Assembly (NCBI GenBank): GCA_944548615.1
Contig: OX155973.1
Location: 1,038,561 to 1,102,560, forward strand
From: Micropterix aruncella
Taxonomy: Eukaryota > Arthropoda > Insecta > Lepidoptera > Micropterigidae
Direction: 5' to 3'
Length of the DNA stretch: 64,000 nt
Shown here: positions 54,405 through 64,000 of the stretch, in pieces
Numbering within the stretch: position 1 is the first letter of the stretch
Layout of the letters: every line of letters begins with the position of its first letter
Notes under the pieces: model-generated
What the model was told of the DNA's origin: nothing
What the model saw: the letters and a program-made list of their open reading frames with translations, nothing else
Database searches by the model: none
Made by a program: the position numbers and the translations under genes

Positions 54405-56853
54405 ATAAATAAATAAATAAATACAAACGGAGCTGCCATGGAATTCACCGACCGGAGTCGGGCCCATCATAATACTATTTTTTTTACACTTCTGGGGGGT
54501 GAGCAGTGGATTCCGGACTTACGAACCGGCTGTGGTAGGTTTAGGACAGCTGTCTTGCCACATGTGAGCGTTCACCTTGCCACCCATTCACTCCCCCTTC
54601 GAAGCCATAGAATTTGAGATGCGCAAATCGCAGTTTTAGATAATTTTTCTAAGAAAGAGTTGATTATTTTTCTGGAAAGGCCAAGATCTTTAAAGAGGTG
54701 AAATAGAGATTTAGCTGGCAGGCCACGAGCGCCAACTTCCACCGCGTGAAGGTGAACAGTGAAGCCGTTCCGGGTTACGGCATTTGCAAGATCATGGTAT
54801 TTATTTAATTTGTACTCGTGGTCTTTTGGGATATTTGATTCCCATGGAACAGTTAATTCTACGATAAGAGCCACCTTCCGAGATAGAGAGTAAAGAGTTA
54901 TATCTGGACGGAGGGCTGTGCATCCGAGACTTTCAGGGAATTTATACTGCTTAGAGACCGAATCAACCTCCAGAATCCAATCTGTAGCTTTCTCGATTAT
55001 TGAGAAAGGTTTTGTAGTTAAATGTTTTTTGCCTTTAGAGCCATCCCGCACAAACTGTATTGGGGGTTTGGAGGATACTGTCAAACCCTTGTTGGCACGA
55101 GCCACTGAGAGACTAATTACCTCGCGAATAACAGCGAGAACTTTGTCATGGCGGTAAGTGTACCGTCCTTGATCTAAGGCCACCTTGCAGCCAGCTAGAA
55201 TGTGCCTAGCTGTGCAAGGGGTATTGCTACAGAGGGGACAAGAACTATCCTCGGCAAAGCTCCAACGAGCGAGGTTACTGGGGTCTGGAAGTGTATGCTG
55301 AAAGGCATTCAAATAAAATTTCAGCATCTCTGGCGTCCAGTCATAGAGCATTACCTTCCAGTGCATTGGAATCCTGGAGGCGGAATGCAAAAGTCACCAA
55401 TTGTTGTCCAATCATTCTGGCATTGAAGGCCAATAGCATGAGCCATACTCTTGCTGTCGTAATCTCCCCGCAAAAGAGACTTCTTCAAGTCCACGTCGCT
55501 CGTGGTTGTACTGCCATACCCCAGACCAGTGCCATTCTGGCTGATTCCAGTAAGGAACCTTTTGTGGAAGTCTACGCGGGCTTGTAGTTCATTTGAATCA
55601 CTACAGCCACTTATTACGTGCTTCGATATTGCCGGATCTTTGGAATTGCACAGAATCGAATTTTTGGTTATTCTGGAGTTGGCGTAGAGCAGAGAGGGCA
55701 GTTTAAGCGCTAGCCCAAAATTTTGTTTGGACCTGAAGAGAGTCGAGGGGTCAGCTGGTTTGGCTAAGGACAGCCAGGATTTTAAACTAGCTGTCACCAG
55801 TGCATCTAGACGGGACAGTTGGGTTTTGGTAAAATCGTAAATAAGAAAGGGCCATGACAAATGTGACGTTAGATAATTGTCATAGATCCAGGCCTTACGA
55901 GGGCCAGAAATTAGCAAGGCATCTATTTTCGCCAGGCAACTTTTGAAATGCTCTATAACATGATCGCCCGAGACGTCTTTTCCCTGATGGGTGATTTTTC
56001 TGCCGAGGAATTTGAAATGATTGTTTGGGTCTATAAGGGAGATATTAGAGCCCTTATAGACCAATTTGGGGTCATAGGATGTAAATTTTGTGCCCATGCG
56101 GGCGAGTCCAAGGCAAAAACATTTGGAGGGCTTCACTTTTATACAGCCTGACCAGTCGCAGAAAAGCTCCACTTTCTGTAATAGCAGGGAAAGCTGCTTG
56201 GGGCTTCTGGTAATGAAAGTTAGGTCGTCGGCAAAAGCGAGGCACGACGAGGTGTATTGGCCGTCTGTTTTAAAACGGTAGCCCCACTTCCTGTCAAACT
56301 GGCTCAGGCTTTCCAGAAGTATATTAAAAACTATATTAAAAATCGTCGGGGAGAGGCAACAGCCCTGAAATAGTCCAATTGAATATGGTATAGAGCGGGT
56401 AGTCCATTCTTGCGTTTTAACATGGAAAGTCAGACAGTTGTAGTAGGAGGCTACAATGTCACGCACGACTGGTGGGAAGTTGTACCAGCGGAGTGCAAAG
56501 TGGAGGAGACTGTGTCGGACTGACCCAAAGGCATTCTCTAGGTCGAGCCAGCATACATTGATTTGGCGTTCGTGCTGTCTCGCATCCTTGATGGCAGCAG
56601 CCAGGAGAGAGTTGTGCTCGAGGCAGCCCGAGACGCCGCGCATGAAGCCTTTTTGAACTGATACTCCAAGGTACTCATTCCGGTGCATGAATTCGCTCAT
56701 CCTCGTGTGGGCTATGCTAAAAAAGATTTTGGCCACAGTGTCTGTGAGAGCAATGGGCCGAGCGTCCTTTGGTCCGGTGCAAACTGGGACCTTCGGAATT
56801 AAGATGACTGTCGCTCGGCCAAAATTCTGTGGGACTACACCGCTATTCCATAT
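54405..56853 (-). pseudogene. R2-like (RLE-type) LINE: RT plus restriction-like endonuclease, one frameshift
   Basis: Minus strand. The RT starts truncated at 56853 (GPKDARPIALTDTVAKIF). It then has CLEHNSLLAAAIKDA, WLDLENAFGSVRHSL (motif A), LFQGCCLSPTIFN (motif B) and CLAFADDLTF (motif C), to about 55390. A frameshift near 55370-55390 leads into MLKFYLNAFQHTLPDPSNLA RW, a zinc knuckle CPLCSNTPC...H...C (C-x2-C-x8-H-x4-C), RHDKVLAVIREV, and the endonuclease RPDITLYS ... LIVELTVPWE, ending at 54572. RT with the knuckle and RLE behind it marks the early-branching R2/NeSL/Utopia-type LINEs, many of which target fixed genomic sites. No such site is apparent here. 3' UTR to about 54405 in ATTTATTTATTTAT. 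Confidence 0.9.
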
Positions 56854-56989
56854 ATTGTATTGTATTATGCTTGTTAAATTTTCTGCGTATTAGGTATACT
56901 TGTCATTAAGCTTCACCTAGCAATTAAATAAAACCGAGTTATTATAATTCTGTGTCTTTTTATTTAACTTATTGTAACAACAAATAGAA

Positions 56990-57068
56990 CTATCAACTAC
57001 AACGGGCGAACCCGTCACCTCAGGAAGTTTTAACGAAATATGATCGTTCTATCTCCCGTGAAGTGTTA
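56990..57068 (-). repeat. GC-rich retroposon, 75-bp truncated copy
   Basis: Only the fixed end (TATCAACTACAACGGGCGAA at 56994) and about 50 bp beside it remain; cut at GTGAAGTG. Confidence 0.7.
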
Positions 57069-57214
57069 TCGTAACAGCAGCAAACAACAATAAGCCATTA
57101 TCTGTCGCGTGCCGGATTGATGGCACTGGTCATTAGCTGTCGCGGGCCGGATTGATGACCCCGGCGGGCCGGATTTGGCCCGCGGGCCGTAGTTTGGAGA
57201 CCCCTGATCTATAT

Positions 57215-57512
57215 AAATACTTGTATATTTTCGGAATGTACTCAATGAGACCTTTCATTTGACGCTAAACACGATATATCTATGTTAATTTATTGACATT
57301 TGGACATGTATACATCTACATACTTGATATTTAGACATTTAAGGTGCCCTATGACACGCGGGATGACATAACAATTCTAACAATACCCAAGTTGCAATCA
57401 AAAGTTGCTTAATTGCTCGTATTAATTCACCCACTACAAGGATGTCACTAATTAAAAACTCACGGTGTATTTATGGTAATTTATTGACGTTTAGACACTT
57501 AAGGTTGCATAT
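57215..57512 (-). repeat. interspersed repeat R, copy 4, left part
   Basis: Reverse copy: CATTTGACGCTAAACACGAT and GGGATGACATAACAATTCTA. It contains a second start near 57478-57512 and resumes at 58381-58490 after a LINE. Confidence 0.6.
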
Positions 57513-58380
57513 GAGTAGGGTAACTAAGATTAAGGATCTGGGTGTTACACTCGTCTCTAAACTGCTATTTGATGCCCACATCGACAGTATTGTTGCGAAA
57601 GCGTTTAAAGCCCTAGGATTTATTATACAATCCAGCAAACACTTCAATAACATAGAAACCATAACAATTCTCTATTGTGCTTACGTCCGCAGTCACCTTG
57701 AATATGCATCCCAGTTATGGAACCCTTGTTACGAGGTGTACGCATCGAGAATAGAGGCCATCCAAAGAAAATTTCTGCACTACATAGAATATAAATGTCG
57801 TATACGTGATCCAGACTACTATTCTCGTTGTATCCGCCATCATTTGCTGCCATTGGCTTTGCGAAGAAACATAGCTGACATCTCACTTTTACTACGAATT
57901 TTAAATGGCTCGATTGATTGTACTGAACTACTATCTAAAATATCTCTCCGCACTCCTAGCCGGGCACTTAGAAATAGGGCACTCCTTCTTGTACCTGGCT
58001 TTATAACCAAATATACAGGCGTAATTCTTATTTTATAAGGGTATGCGAAACTTTCAACACTCTGGAATGCTGACATTGATATTGACCACTTTTTCACGAA
58101 TATAGATACTATAAGGAAGCAGGTTGTAGGGCGACTTTGTGATGACCAGGCTTAGCATTTTCTTCTTTTATTACAGTCTTGTTTATGTCAACATGTTTTC
58201 CACTGTACAATTTAGTATCTTCTTGTTTAATATCTTCTTTATGCTTAATATCAGTTCCAAATTCACGTTATTATTATTGTCATTATCAGTGGTAACTTGT
58301 AAATGGCAGGCATCCTATTTTTGTCACTACAAAATTTTTGGCTGTAAGTTATCCTTAAGAAAATAAAATAAAATAAAATA
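57513..58380 (+). pseudogene. Jockey-like LINE, RT C-terminus, inserted in repeat R
   Basis: Frame 57442-58038 reads KIKDLGVTLVSKLLFDAHID (thumb), VAKAFKALGFIIQSSKHFNN, LEYASQLWNPCYEVYASRIE AIQRKFL and RNIADISLLLRILNGSID. A stop at 58036 precedes the end of the ORF (ADIDIDHFF continues). Ends in an AAAAT repeat tail (58359-58380). Confidence 0.85.
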
Positions 58381-58541
58381 TTACACTCGTGATGACATAA
58401 TGATTCTAACAATACTACACACGTCTAAATCGGTTAAAGCGTTTAGAAGTTATAGTGGAATAAAGAAACGGAAAACATACCTATGTATGCTATTGGTGTA
58501 ACCTGCATTTAGCCAGTGCAGAAGGGTTGCCAAATCGTACT

Positions 58542-59085
58542 TAAGGTGTCGACTACAACGGGCGAGCCCGTCACCACAGGGAGTTTTAACGATTAGTCGT
58601 TCTATCTCCCTGGAGTGAGCGTAGAAGACTTTGGACGAAACAATCTGACGTCTAGCTCCGCTACAAACCCATAAGAGGCCAACGCCTTAACCGCAAGATA
58701 GCCAGGACGCCATGGTCCGCGAATCTATCGCGGACCATGGCGTCCTTTGCCCGCCTCTAACCCGGGATCGGATGGCCAATGGTCATTTCAAGAGCAGTCG
58801 CCGTAAGGTACGCAACCACCCCCGCTCTATAGGAAACAATACAGCTTCCAGACTCCCCCGACTGTTAGTCGGAGTGCACAATCGATTGGCTTGCGCCGCA
58901 CGGTGAGCAGACCGTCCAGGAGCGCCAGAGGTTTGATTCCCAGGGGAAACTGACCAGGGCCAGAGTCCTACCCAGGTTCGCACCCCGTGCGTGGAGGCCG
59001 TCGGATGGGTGTTGACCCGTGAGTGTGACCGACCCTGAACACATGGGTCTTCGTGGGCAACCCATCATGGGCCCGTTAGCTCCCT
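58542..59085 (-). repeat. GC-rich retroposon, full copy with 10-bp TSD (type copy)
   Basis: 544 bp, flanked by AAATCGTACT at 58532-58541 and 59086-59095. Fixed end TGTCGACTACAACGGGCGAG at 58547, holding the stem ACGGGC-GA-GCCCGT; far end GGGCCCGTTAGCTCCCT. Read from the far end (minus strand) it starts AGGGAGCTAACGGGCCC and stops after GTCGACACCTTA without poly-A. GGTTTGATTCCC (58929-58940) resembles a tRNA B box but on the other strand. A snap-back GGACGCCATGGTCCGCGA / TCGCGGACCATGGCGTCC lies at 58697-58746. 133 bp upstream of exon 10's acceptor. Family unknown. Confidence 0.85.
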
Positions 59086-59228
59086 AAATCGTACTATGGA
59101 GTTGAGCAATCTTGCTTTCAGCGAGTGGCTAGTGGATCTTGGTCGAACTCTTGCCGCGCGCCGCCATAGAGTTTCCAAAGAAGTTCAAGATGTCAAAAAT
59201 GTCCTAAAACGTCTTTTTTTTTTGTTAG

Positions 59229-59397
59229 GTGCCGATTGTGATTCCGATACTCGTGTTGCTGATATCTCTGTACCTGGTGATCGCGCCGATCATCGATCAG
59301 CCGCAATGGGAGTACTTGTACGCGACTGGTTTCATATTTGCCGGATTGCTGTTCTACGTTCCTTTTGTCAAGATGGGCTTTAGTCTACCGTTCATGG
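59229..59397 (+). CDS. SLC7A9: SLC7 transporter exon 10 (TM11-TM12), last exon seen
   Basis: Encodes [40 protein letters not shown] and [17 protein letters not shown]. [13 protein letters not shown] and APIIxxPxWEYLY match TM11 and TM12 of SLC7A9. Acceptor TTAG 59225-59228, donor GTAAGA at 59398; 169 bp, ends in phase 1, so one more exon with the cytosolic C-tail is expected beyond or unseen in the window. If the donor is missed, the frame stays open to 59828 through a LINE fragment. Confidence 0.93.
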
Positions 59398-59429
59398 GTA
59401 AGAACTCTATTAAATCCCCTTCGCTACAG

Positions 59430-59832
59430 GTAAGAAAATCATCAGGGACTGCTTGGAGCAGGAACATCGGGCTTCCTGGAAACAGAGCCAGGGATGTCGC
59501 CATGATGGAGCAACCACTACAGAAGAAAACCAAGGCCCTACTTGACATGAGCAAGAAGAACCTTAGAACCACTATCGGTCTCCTCACCGGACACACGACC
59601 CTTAGAGCTCATCTATTCAACATTGGCTTGACCGAGAGCAAGGACTGCCGAATATGTGGCGAGGAACCTGAAGACAGCATACACATTGTTGGTCGCTGTC
59701 CAGGGCTCGCCGCCAAAAGACACAGTTTACTGGGACGAGCCTTTCTCGAACCCAGCGATCTGCCCAACTTGAAGGTCAGTGATCTACTTGGACCGGTAAG
59801 AAGTACCGGGCTACTAGCTGACCACTGACCTA
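59430..59832 (+). pseudogene. LINE C-terminal zinc-knuckle fragment
   Basis: Open to 59828: [42 protein letters not shown] (C-x2-C-x8-H-x4-C) and [13 protein letters not shown]. This is the segment after RNase H in I/Jockey/R1-group LINEs. It starts 32 bp past exon 10's donor. It is followed by a TAC microsatellite (59912-59930). Confidence 0.8.
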
Positions 59833-60059
59833 GCCACATAGTGGGTAGTTACAAAAGACCTTACAGATCTAGGTGACATCAAGGGCTGGAAACAAGCCCC
59901 CCACTTCATCTACTACTACTACTACTACTACTCTATTAAATACTCTCTCTGTTTTTAATAGTAAATCTACATTTACTGAACCAGGAAGCAGGAAAGGGTA
60001 TGCCAGTTTCAATACGGTTTTATAGGGTTTTCCAATAAGGGCGGGTCGATGTTAAAAGT

Positions 60060-60432
60060 CTGTGCAATAAAACAAGCTGTGTGTGAGGATTATTTTATAT
60101 GGTCTTATATCTGTACTTTTAGTTTAAAATGCATAACGTAGATTTATTTTGATTATTTAACATCTTACTGACAATTTGAATATTACGATGAATAATTTTA
60201 CTATGTATCTTTTCGAATTACTAACTACTTCAAATATTAGGCTTCTATTTTGATTATTTATATTTATTGTTTAACAATCTAGTAGTTAATTCTTGACTAC
60301 CTATGTATGTTCAGTAAAGAGTAGTAACGAAACTTACTACCTAACCCAATTATTTTGGCACGTCCAAGAGCGGTCTTTGGCCGTCAATTGGACACGACGA
60401 AAATGTAATGTAAATGTAATGTAATGTATTAC
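60060..60432 (+). mobile_element. CR1-like LINE 3' UTR
   Basis: TCCAAGAGCGGTCTTTGGCC, CAATTGGACACGACG and an ATGTA-type tail (60398-60428), matching 17395-18118 and, reversed, 4866-5160. Confidence 0.7.
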
Positions 60433-60469
60433 CGAAATTTTTATTTTATTTGAAAGGCCCATGTATGCC

Positions 60470-60725
60470 ATTATGTATGGAATATGACACTGTTCAAATG
60501 TCCGCCGCAGCTTCGCTCAGTGGCACGGAACCGAGAGGTCCAATTTTTAATGACTGCCGCATAGATCCGGCTGAATTTGAGCGATGACCTGGGTTATGTC
60601 GACTTTGAGGGCATCGGTCCATTAAGGCTTATTGGCATAGACCTGCGACTTCAGAAAACCCCACAAGAAAACGTCTAGCGGGGTTAAATCGCTCGATCTT
60701 GGTGGCCAATTCACGTTACCTCCGC
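60470..60725 (-). pseudogene. mariner-type DDE transposase fragment
   Basis: Minus strand: GNVNWPPRSSDLTPLDVFLW GFLKSQVYANKP, the segment around the last catalytic Asp of an insect mariner-type transposase (WPPRSCDLTPLDYFLWG), then degraded sequence to 60470. Confidence 0.75.
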
Positions 60726-60755
60726 GAGAGATAACGATGCACTAACGAACAACTA

Positions 60756-61306
60756 GTGTTGTCGACTACAGTGGGCGAGCCCGTCACCTCAGAAAGTTTT
60801 AACGATTAGTCGTTCTATCTCCCTGGAGTGAGCGCAGAAGACTTGGACAAAACAGTCCACCGTCTAGCTCCGCCACAAACCTGTAAGAGGCCAACGCCTT
60901 AACCGCGAGATAGCCAGGAGTGTTACCCGACGGGCTTACACTCACGCCCTTACTTCCAATTGCGACCAGATTACTCCGGTCTCTCGATTGGTTACGAGTT
61001 CGAGGTCGCTTGCGCGGTCCTCTCCCTAACGAAGCGGTGAAACGGTGTATACCGAATCTATCGCGGACCACGTCATCCTTTGCCCGGCTGTTCACCCAGG
61101 ATCGGGTAGCCGATGGTCGTTTCAAGTACAGTCGCCGTAAGGTCCGCAACCACCCCCGCTCTATAGGAAACAGTACTGCTTCCAGACTCCCCCGACTGTT
61201 AGTCAGAGTGCACAGTCGATTGGCTTACGCCGCACAGTGCGCAGACTGTCCAGGAGCGCCAGAAGGTTGATTCCTAGGGCAAACTGACCATAAGGCCAGA
61301 GTCCTA
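60756..61306 (-). repeat. GC-rich retroposon, interrupted by a hAT
   Basis: Fixed end at 60759 (TGTCGACTACAGTGGGCGAG). It runs in family order to CAGAGTCCTACCCAG at 61306, where the hAT starts; the far end is expected beyond the hAT outside the window. Retains a 116-codon frame on each strand, shared with other copies. Confidence 0.8.
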
Positions 61307-61629
61307 CCCAGCAGGCCCGGACTGGCCATACGGGCAGATCGGGCAAATGCCCGATGGGCCGGAGTCGACGATAGGGCCGCCGCGCCGCAGGCGCGGTGGT
61401 TCAATCGTCGCCATATTGCCATGCATGCGCACGCGCGAACGGTGTGGCAGCGCAGGGTTGGCGCGGGAGCGGTGCGGGGCGGCGCGGGCCGGGCTGGAGC
61501 CAGTGCATGCCAGTGCCAGTGCGACGGGGAGAGGCGAGCTGTATGCACGCAAATCCACGCACGAACGAGACCGCATCGACCGCTTCGAAAAAGCCGAAGG
61601 AGTGTTTGTTGACAAATATTTTTACTCAT

Positions 61630-63896
61630 TCATCTACTTCTAATGCAGTGGTGGTAACTGAAGAAGCAACTGTCAAATCACCTCCTGAATGTAACAAAGA
61701 GTTAATCAGTCAGGAACAGCAACTCGAACAGTTAAAGTGGACCTTAACTCTAGTTGAAGTTTCCACTTGAAGTTCCCTTCAATATGAACAGCATGGGCAT
61801 GCCCCTCATTATTCTGCAAATGACGCTAATAGGGAACTAGATAAAAATGTAACTTCTTCATTTAATTATTTTGCACGTCCTGAAAACGATCAGCTGGATC
61901 TCTTTTCAAATGTCATCCCAAGCAAGACATTATTGATCCTGTGTTACAGAAAGCTGTAAATCGTAAAGACGGAACCAATCGCAAGTGGCTGACCTACAGC
62001 AGTGAACAGTGTGTTTTGTTCTGTTCAGTTTGCCTAGCATTTTATGCAACTTCTGATACCAGCTCAAGCCCTTTTTTACGAGGAATGCAAGATAAGAGAC
62101 ATGTTCACATCAGAGTAAAGGAATACGAAAAAACTGAAACGCATCGTGCTTGTGCGGAAGCTTACATTTTGAGGTCCAATAAAAAAGACGTTCAAAGTTT
62201 ATTTTTTGTCAACTTGGGTTGTCGACTACAGCGGGCGAGCCCGTCACCACAGAAAGTTTTAACGATTAGTCGTTCTATCTCCCTGGAGTGAACGTAGAAG
62301 ACTTGGGGACAAAACAGTCCACCATCTAGCTACGTCACAAGCCTGTAAGAGGCCAACGCCTTAACCGCGAGATAGCCAGGAATGTTAACTGGCGGGCCGA
62401 CACTCACGCCCTTACTTTCAATTGTGACCAGATTACTCCGGTCTCTCGATTGGTTACGAGTTCGAGGTCGCTTGCGCGGTCCTCTCCCTTACGAAGCGGT
62501 GAAACGGTGTATACCGAATCTATCGCGGACCACAGCGTCCTTTGTCCGGCTGTTTACCCAGGATCGGATGGCCGATGGTCGTTTCGTTTAATTTTTGTCA
62601 ATCAAATGTCCTTACATCGAGCACAAGTGCGGAAAAGGAGAAATTTTCCAGAGAATAATAGACATTGTGAAGTTCATTGGGAAACGCGGATTAAGTTATA
62701 GAGGTGACCAACTGGAAGCAGCATATAGTCTCCAGGACATTACTGTAGACCACGGCAACTTTTTGAACTCGTGGTTCTCCTCAGCAAATATGATATCCAT
62801 CTGAAAGATCACTTGAAAGAGTGCATTGACAAAAGTAAAACACTTCATGGTTTGCCAAAGGGGGGTAAAGGCAGAGGATCATTATTAACGTTTTTGTCAA
62901 AAACAACTATTAATAAAATTATCCTAGCAGTCGGTGAACTTATATGTAAGAATATTTGTCTGGAGGTATGAGCAGCTGGTATGTTTTCTTTGCAAGTAGA
63001 TACCACTCAGGATATTACGTGCAAAGACCAATGATCAATTATAATACGCTAAGTGACAGATGCTCGTGTACATGAAAGACTTCTCGCTGTCGTAGAAAGT
63101 GAATCGTCAACTGGAAAGGATATGTTTTCCTTGATTGATGCAGTTTTAAAGTCTGTAAATGTACATAGATATAAAAAGATGCAACAGTAATTCAACGGAC
63201 GGGGCAGCAAGTATGCAAGGCCAATACAACGGATTTTCTTCATGGCTATCAAAAGAGTCTCCAGGTCAAATTCACGTTTGGTGCTACGCACATGTACTGA
63301 ATTTAGTATTAGGAGAAACTACTAAGTCGGTTATTGAAAGTGCATTATTGTTTAGTTTGTTGAATGACGTTGCAGTATTCCTTCGCGAATCGTATCCACG
63401 CATGGATGTTTGGGAAAAAACTAAAGAGGACGGCAACACGAAAAGACTCTCAACTATTGGCGAAACACGTTGGTGGTCAAAAGATACGGCCGTCGAGAAA
63501 ATTTTTGGGATATTTTCAAATCCAGACTCGTCTTTGTATGTAACATTGATCATGGCATTGGCAAGAATACAACAAAATGTGCACTTTAAGCCAGAAGTGC
63601 GTGTGAAAGCGAAAGCATACATAGAATCGATACTCAAATACGAAACGATAATTAGAGCCAAAACGTTTTTAAGAATATTTGAAGTAACTACACCTCTCTC
63701 GAAATACCTTCAAACGGCCGGTTTACATATATTGAAAGCTCAAAATATGGTTTCACAATCGAGTTCGCAACTGAAAAAAATAGTCAGAGACTTCGACACA
63801 GTTGAAACAACAACAAATAATTTTGTGGCATGGGGTAATGAAAAGTTGGATAAAGTTGAAGACTATGGATATAGAAGTTCAATCAAATGTCCCTGA
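61630..63896 (+). pseudogene. hAT transposase (TTF zinc finger, DUF4371-like), broken
   Basis: ZMYM1-like transposase. About 61921-62214 encodes a TTF-type zinc finger region (DPVLQKAVNRKDGTNRKWLT, QCVLFCSVC, HVHIRVKEYEKTETH). It is split by a retroposon at 62215-62590. It resumes with IVKFIGKRGLSYRGDQLEAA (62624-62683), a central DTTQDITCKDQ region with a TGA near 63030, and 63159-63896: GAASMQGQYNGFSSWL, IHVWCYAHVLNLVL, TRWWSKDTAVEKIFG and more. Several frame changes (61770, 62290, 62800, 62970, 63180). The dimerisation domain lies off the window. Dead copy. Confidence 0.85.
62215..62590 (-). repeat. GC-rich retroposon inside the hAT, TSD about 15 bp
   Basis: Fixed end at 62218 and cut at GCCGATGGTCGTTTCG. 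TTTATTTTTTGTCAA (62199-62213) and TTTAATTTTTGTCAA (62586-62600) flank it, 14 of 15 matching. It lacks the far end, as expected for 5' truncation. It splits the transposase gene. Confidence 0.8.
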
Positions 63897-64000
63897 GAAA
63901 AGACATAGAAAAAAGAAATCTATGCCAGGCGAAAGTGCGAATCTATGTACGAATCTATGTACAGGATGAAAGTGTCCGCGATGCACGCACTTCATATAAA

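Larger units (their letters stand above)
54082..57206. mobile_element. hAT element with nested LINE, TSD ATCTATAT
   Basis: Left end CATAGGTCTCCAAACTTTCC at 54082; right end GTAGTTTGGAGACCCCTG to 57206 (complement CAGGGGTCTCCAAACTAC). The 8-bp duplication ATCTATAT is exact at 54074-54081 and 57207-57214. The GCGGGCCGGATTTGGCCCGC type right end is usual for hAT. No hAT gene remains; an RLE LINE and a short GC-rich retroposon occupy the middle. A run of 14 C lies at 54187-54200. Confidence 0.88.
61307..64000 (+). mobile_element. ZMYM1-like hAT transposon (left part)
   Basis: Starts with the hAT-type terminus CAGGCCCGGACTGGCCATAC inside a GC-rich retroposon. A GC-rich 5' region (61340-61600) leads to the transposase. 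It runs past the window edge, so the right end and the 8-bp duplication (expected CTACCCAG) are not visible. Confidence 0.85.

Noticed and set aside
58870..58945. tRNA-like A and B boxes in the GC-rich family
   Set aside because: They read on the strand opposite to the inferred transcript and the A box is weak.
61225..61629. Ala/Arg-rich frames on both strands
   Set aside because: GC-rich 5' end of the hAT, open in several frames at once.

Overview
The window is AT-rich animal nuclear DNA dominated by transposable elements. It is most likely from an insect, and probably a moth or butterfly. The grounds are the retroposon tails with a GCGCCCGCGGTTTCACCCGC head and a TTTCGCGTTTATAATAGTA end, a Helitron ending in CTAG, many CR1/Jockey-like LINE 3' ends, RTE, mariner and hAT remnants, and a host gene with many small GT-AG exons. 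The order-level call rests on remembered repeat types, not on a search.

One host gene spans the window on the + strand: ten consecutive coding exons (8614-59397, 1369 coding bases, about 456 residues, all splice phases compatible) of an SLC7 light-chain amino-acid exchanger closest to the b(0,+)AT/SLC7A9 group. The first exon(s) and the last exon lie outside the window or were not seen. Introns run from 152 bp to about 14 kb and hold almost all of the repeats. A second host-like locus, antisense in intron 3's left neighbour (26188-27067, minus), encodes the C-terminal part of an S1 serine protease followed by a CLIP-like cysteine module and a hydrophobic tail.

Region by region: 1-8600 has a mariner, a GC-rich retroposon cluster, LINE and Gypsy gag remnants and a 660-bp DNA element. 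8.7-22.7 kb (intron 1) has a nearly intact APE-type LINE (9.84-12.96 kb), RNase H and mariner fragments, a long-TIR element and a nested GC-rich retroposon. 22.8-37.4 kb has a composite GC-rich retroposon, hAT and LINE remnants, the protease fragment, MITEs, a hairpin element, a hAT with TSD and a solo LTR. 37.5-48.1 kb has Penelope-like repeats, a Helitron, two solo LTRs, a tRNA-derived SINE (two copies), an RLE-type LINE tail and a 20-bp-period minisatellite with a TTAA-flanked MITE. 48.2-59.2 kb has LINEs, a foldback element with an RTE remnant, and a 3.1-kb hAT carrying an RLE-type LINE. The right end is a ZMYM1-like hAT transposon, itself inserted in one GC-rich retroposon and carrying a younger one.

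The most novel-looking item is that GC-rich family (about 11 copies). It has a fixed end with an ACGGGC/GCCCGT stem-loop, no poly-A, loss of the opposite end in short copies, and 9-15 bp target-site duplications. These point to a LINE-mobilised short retroposon of unusual type.
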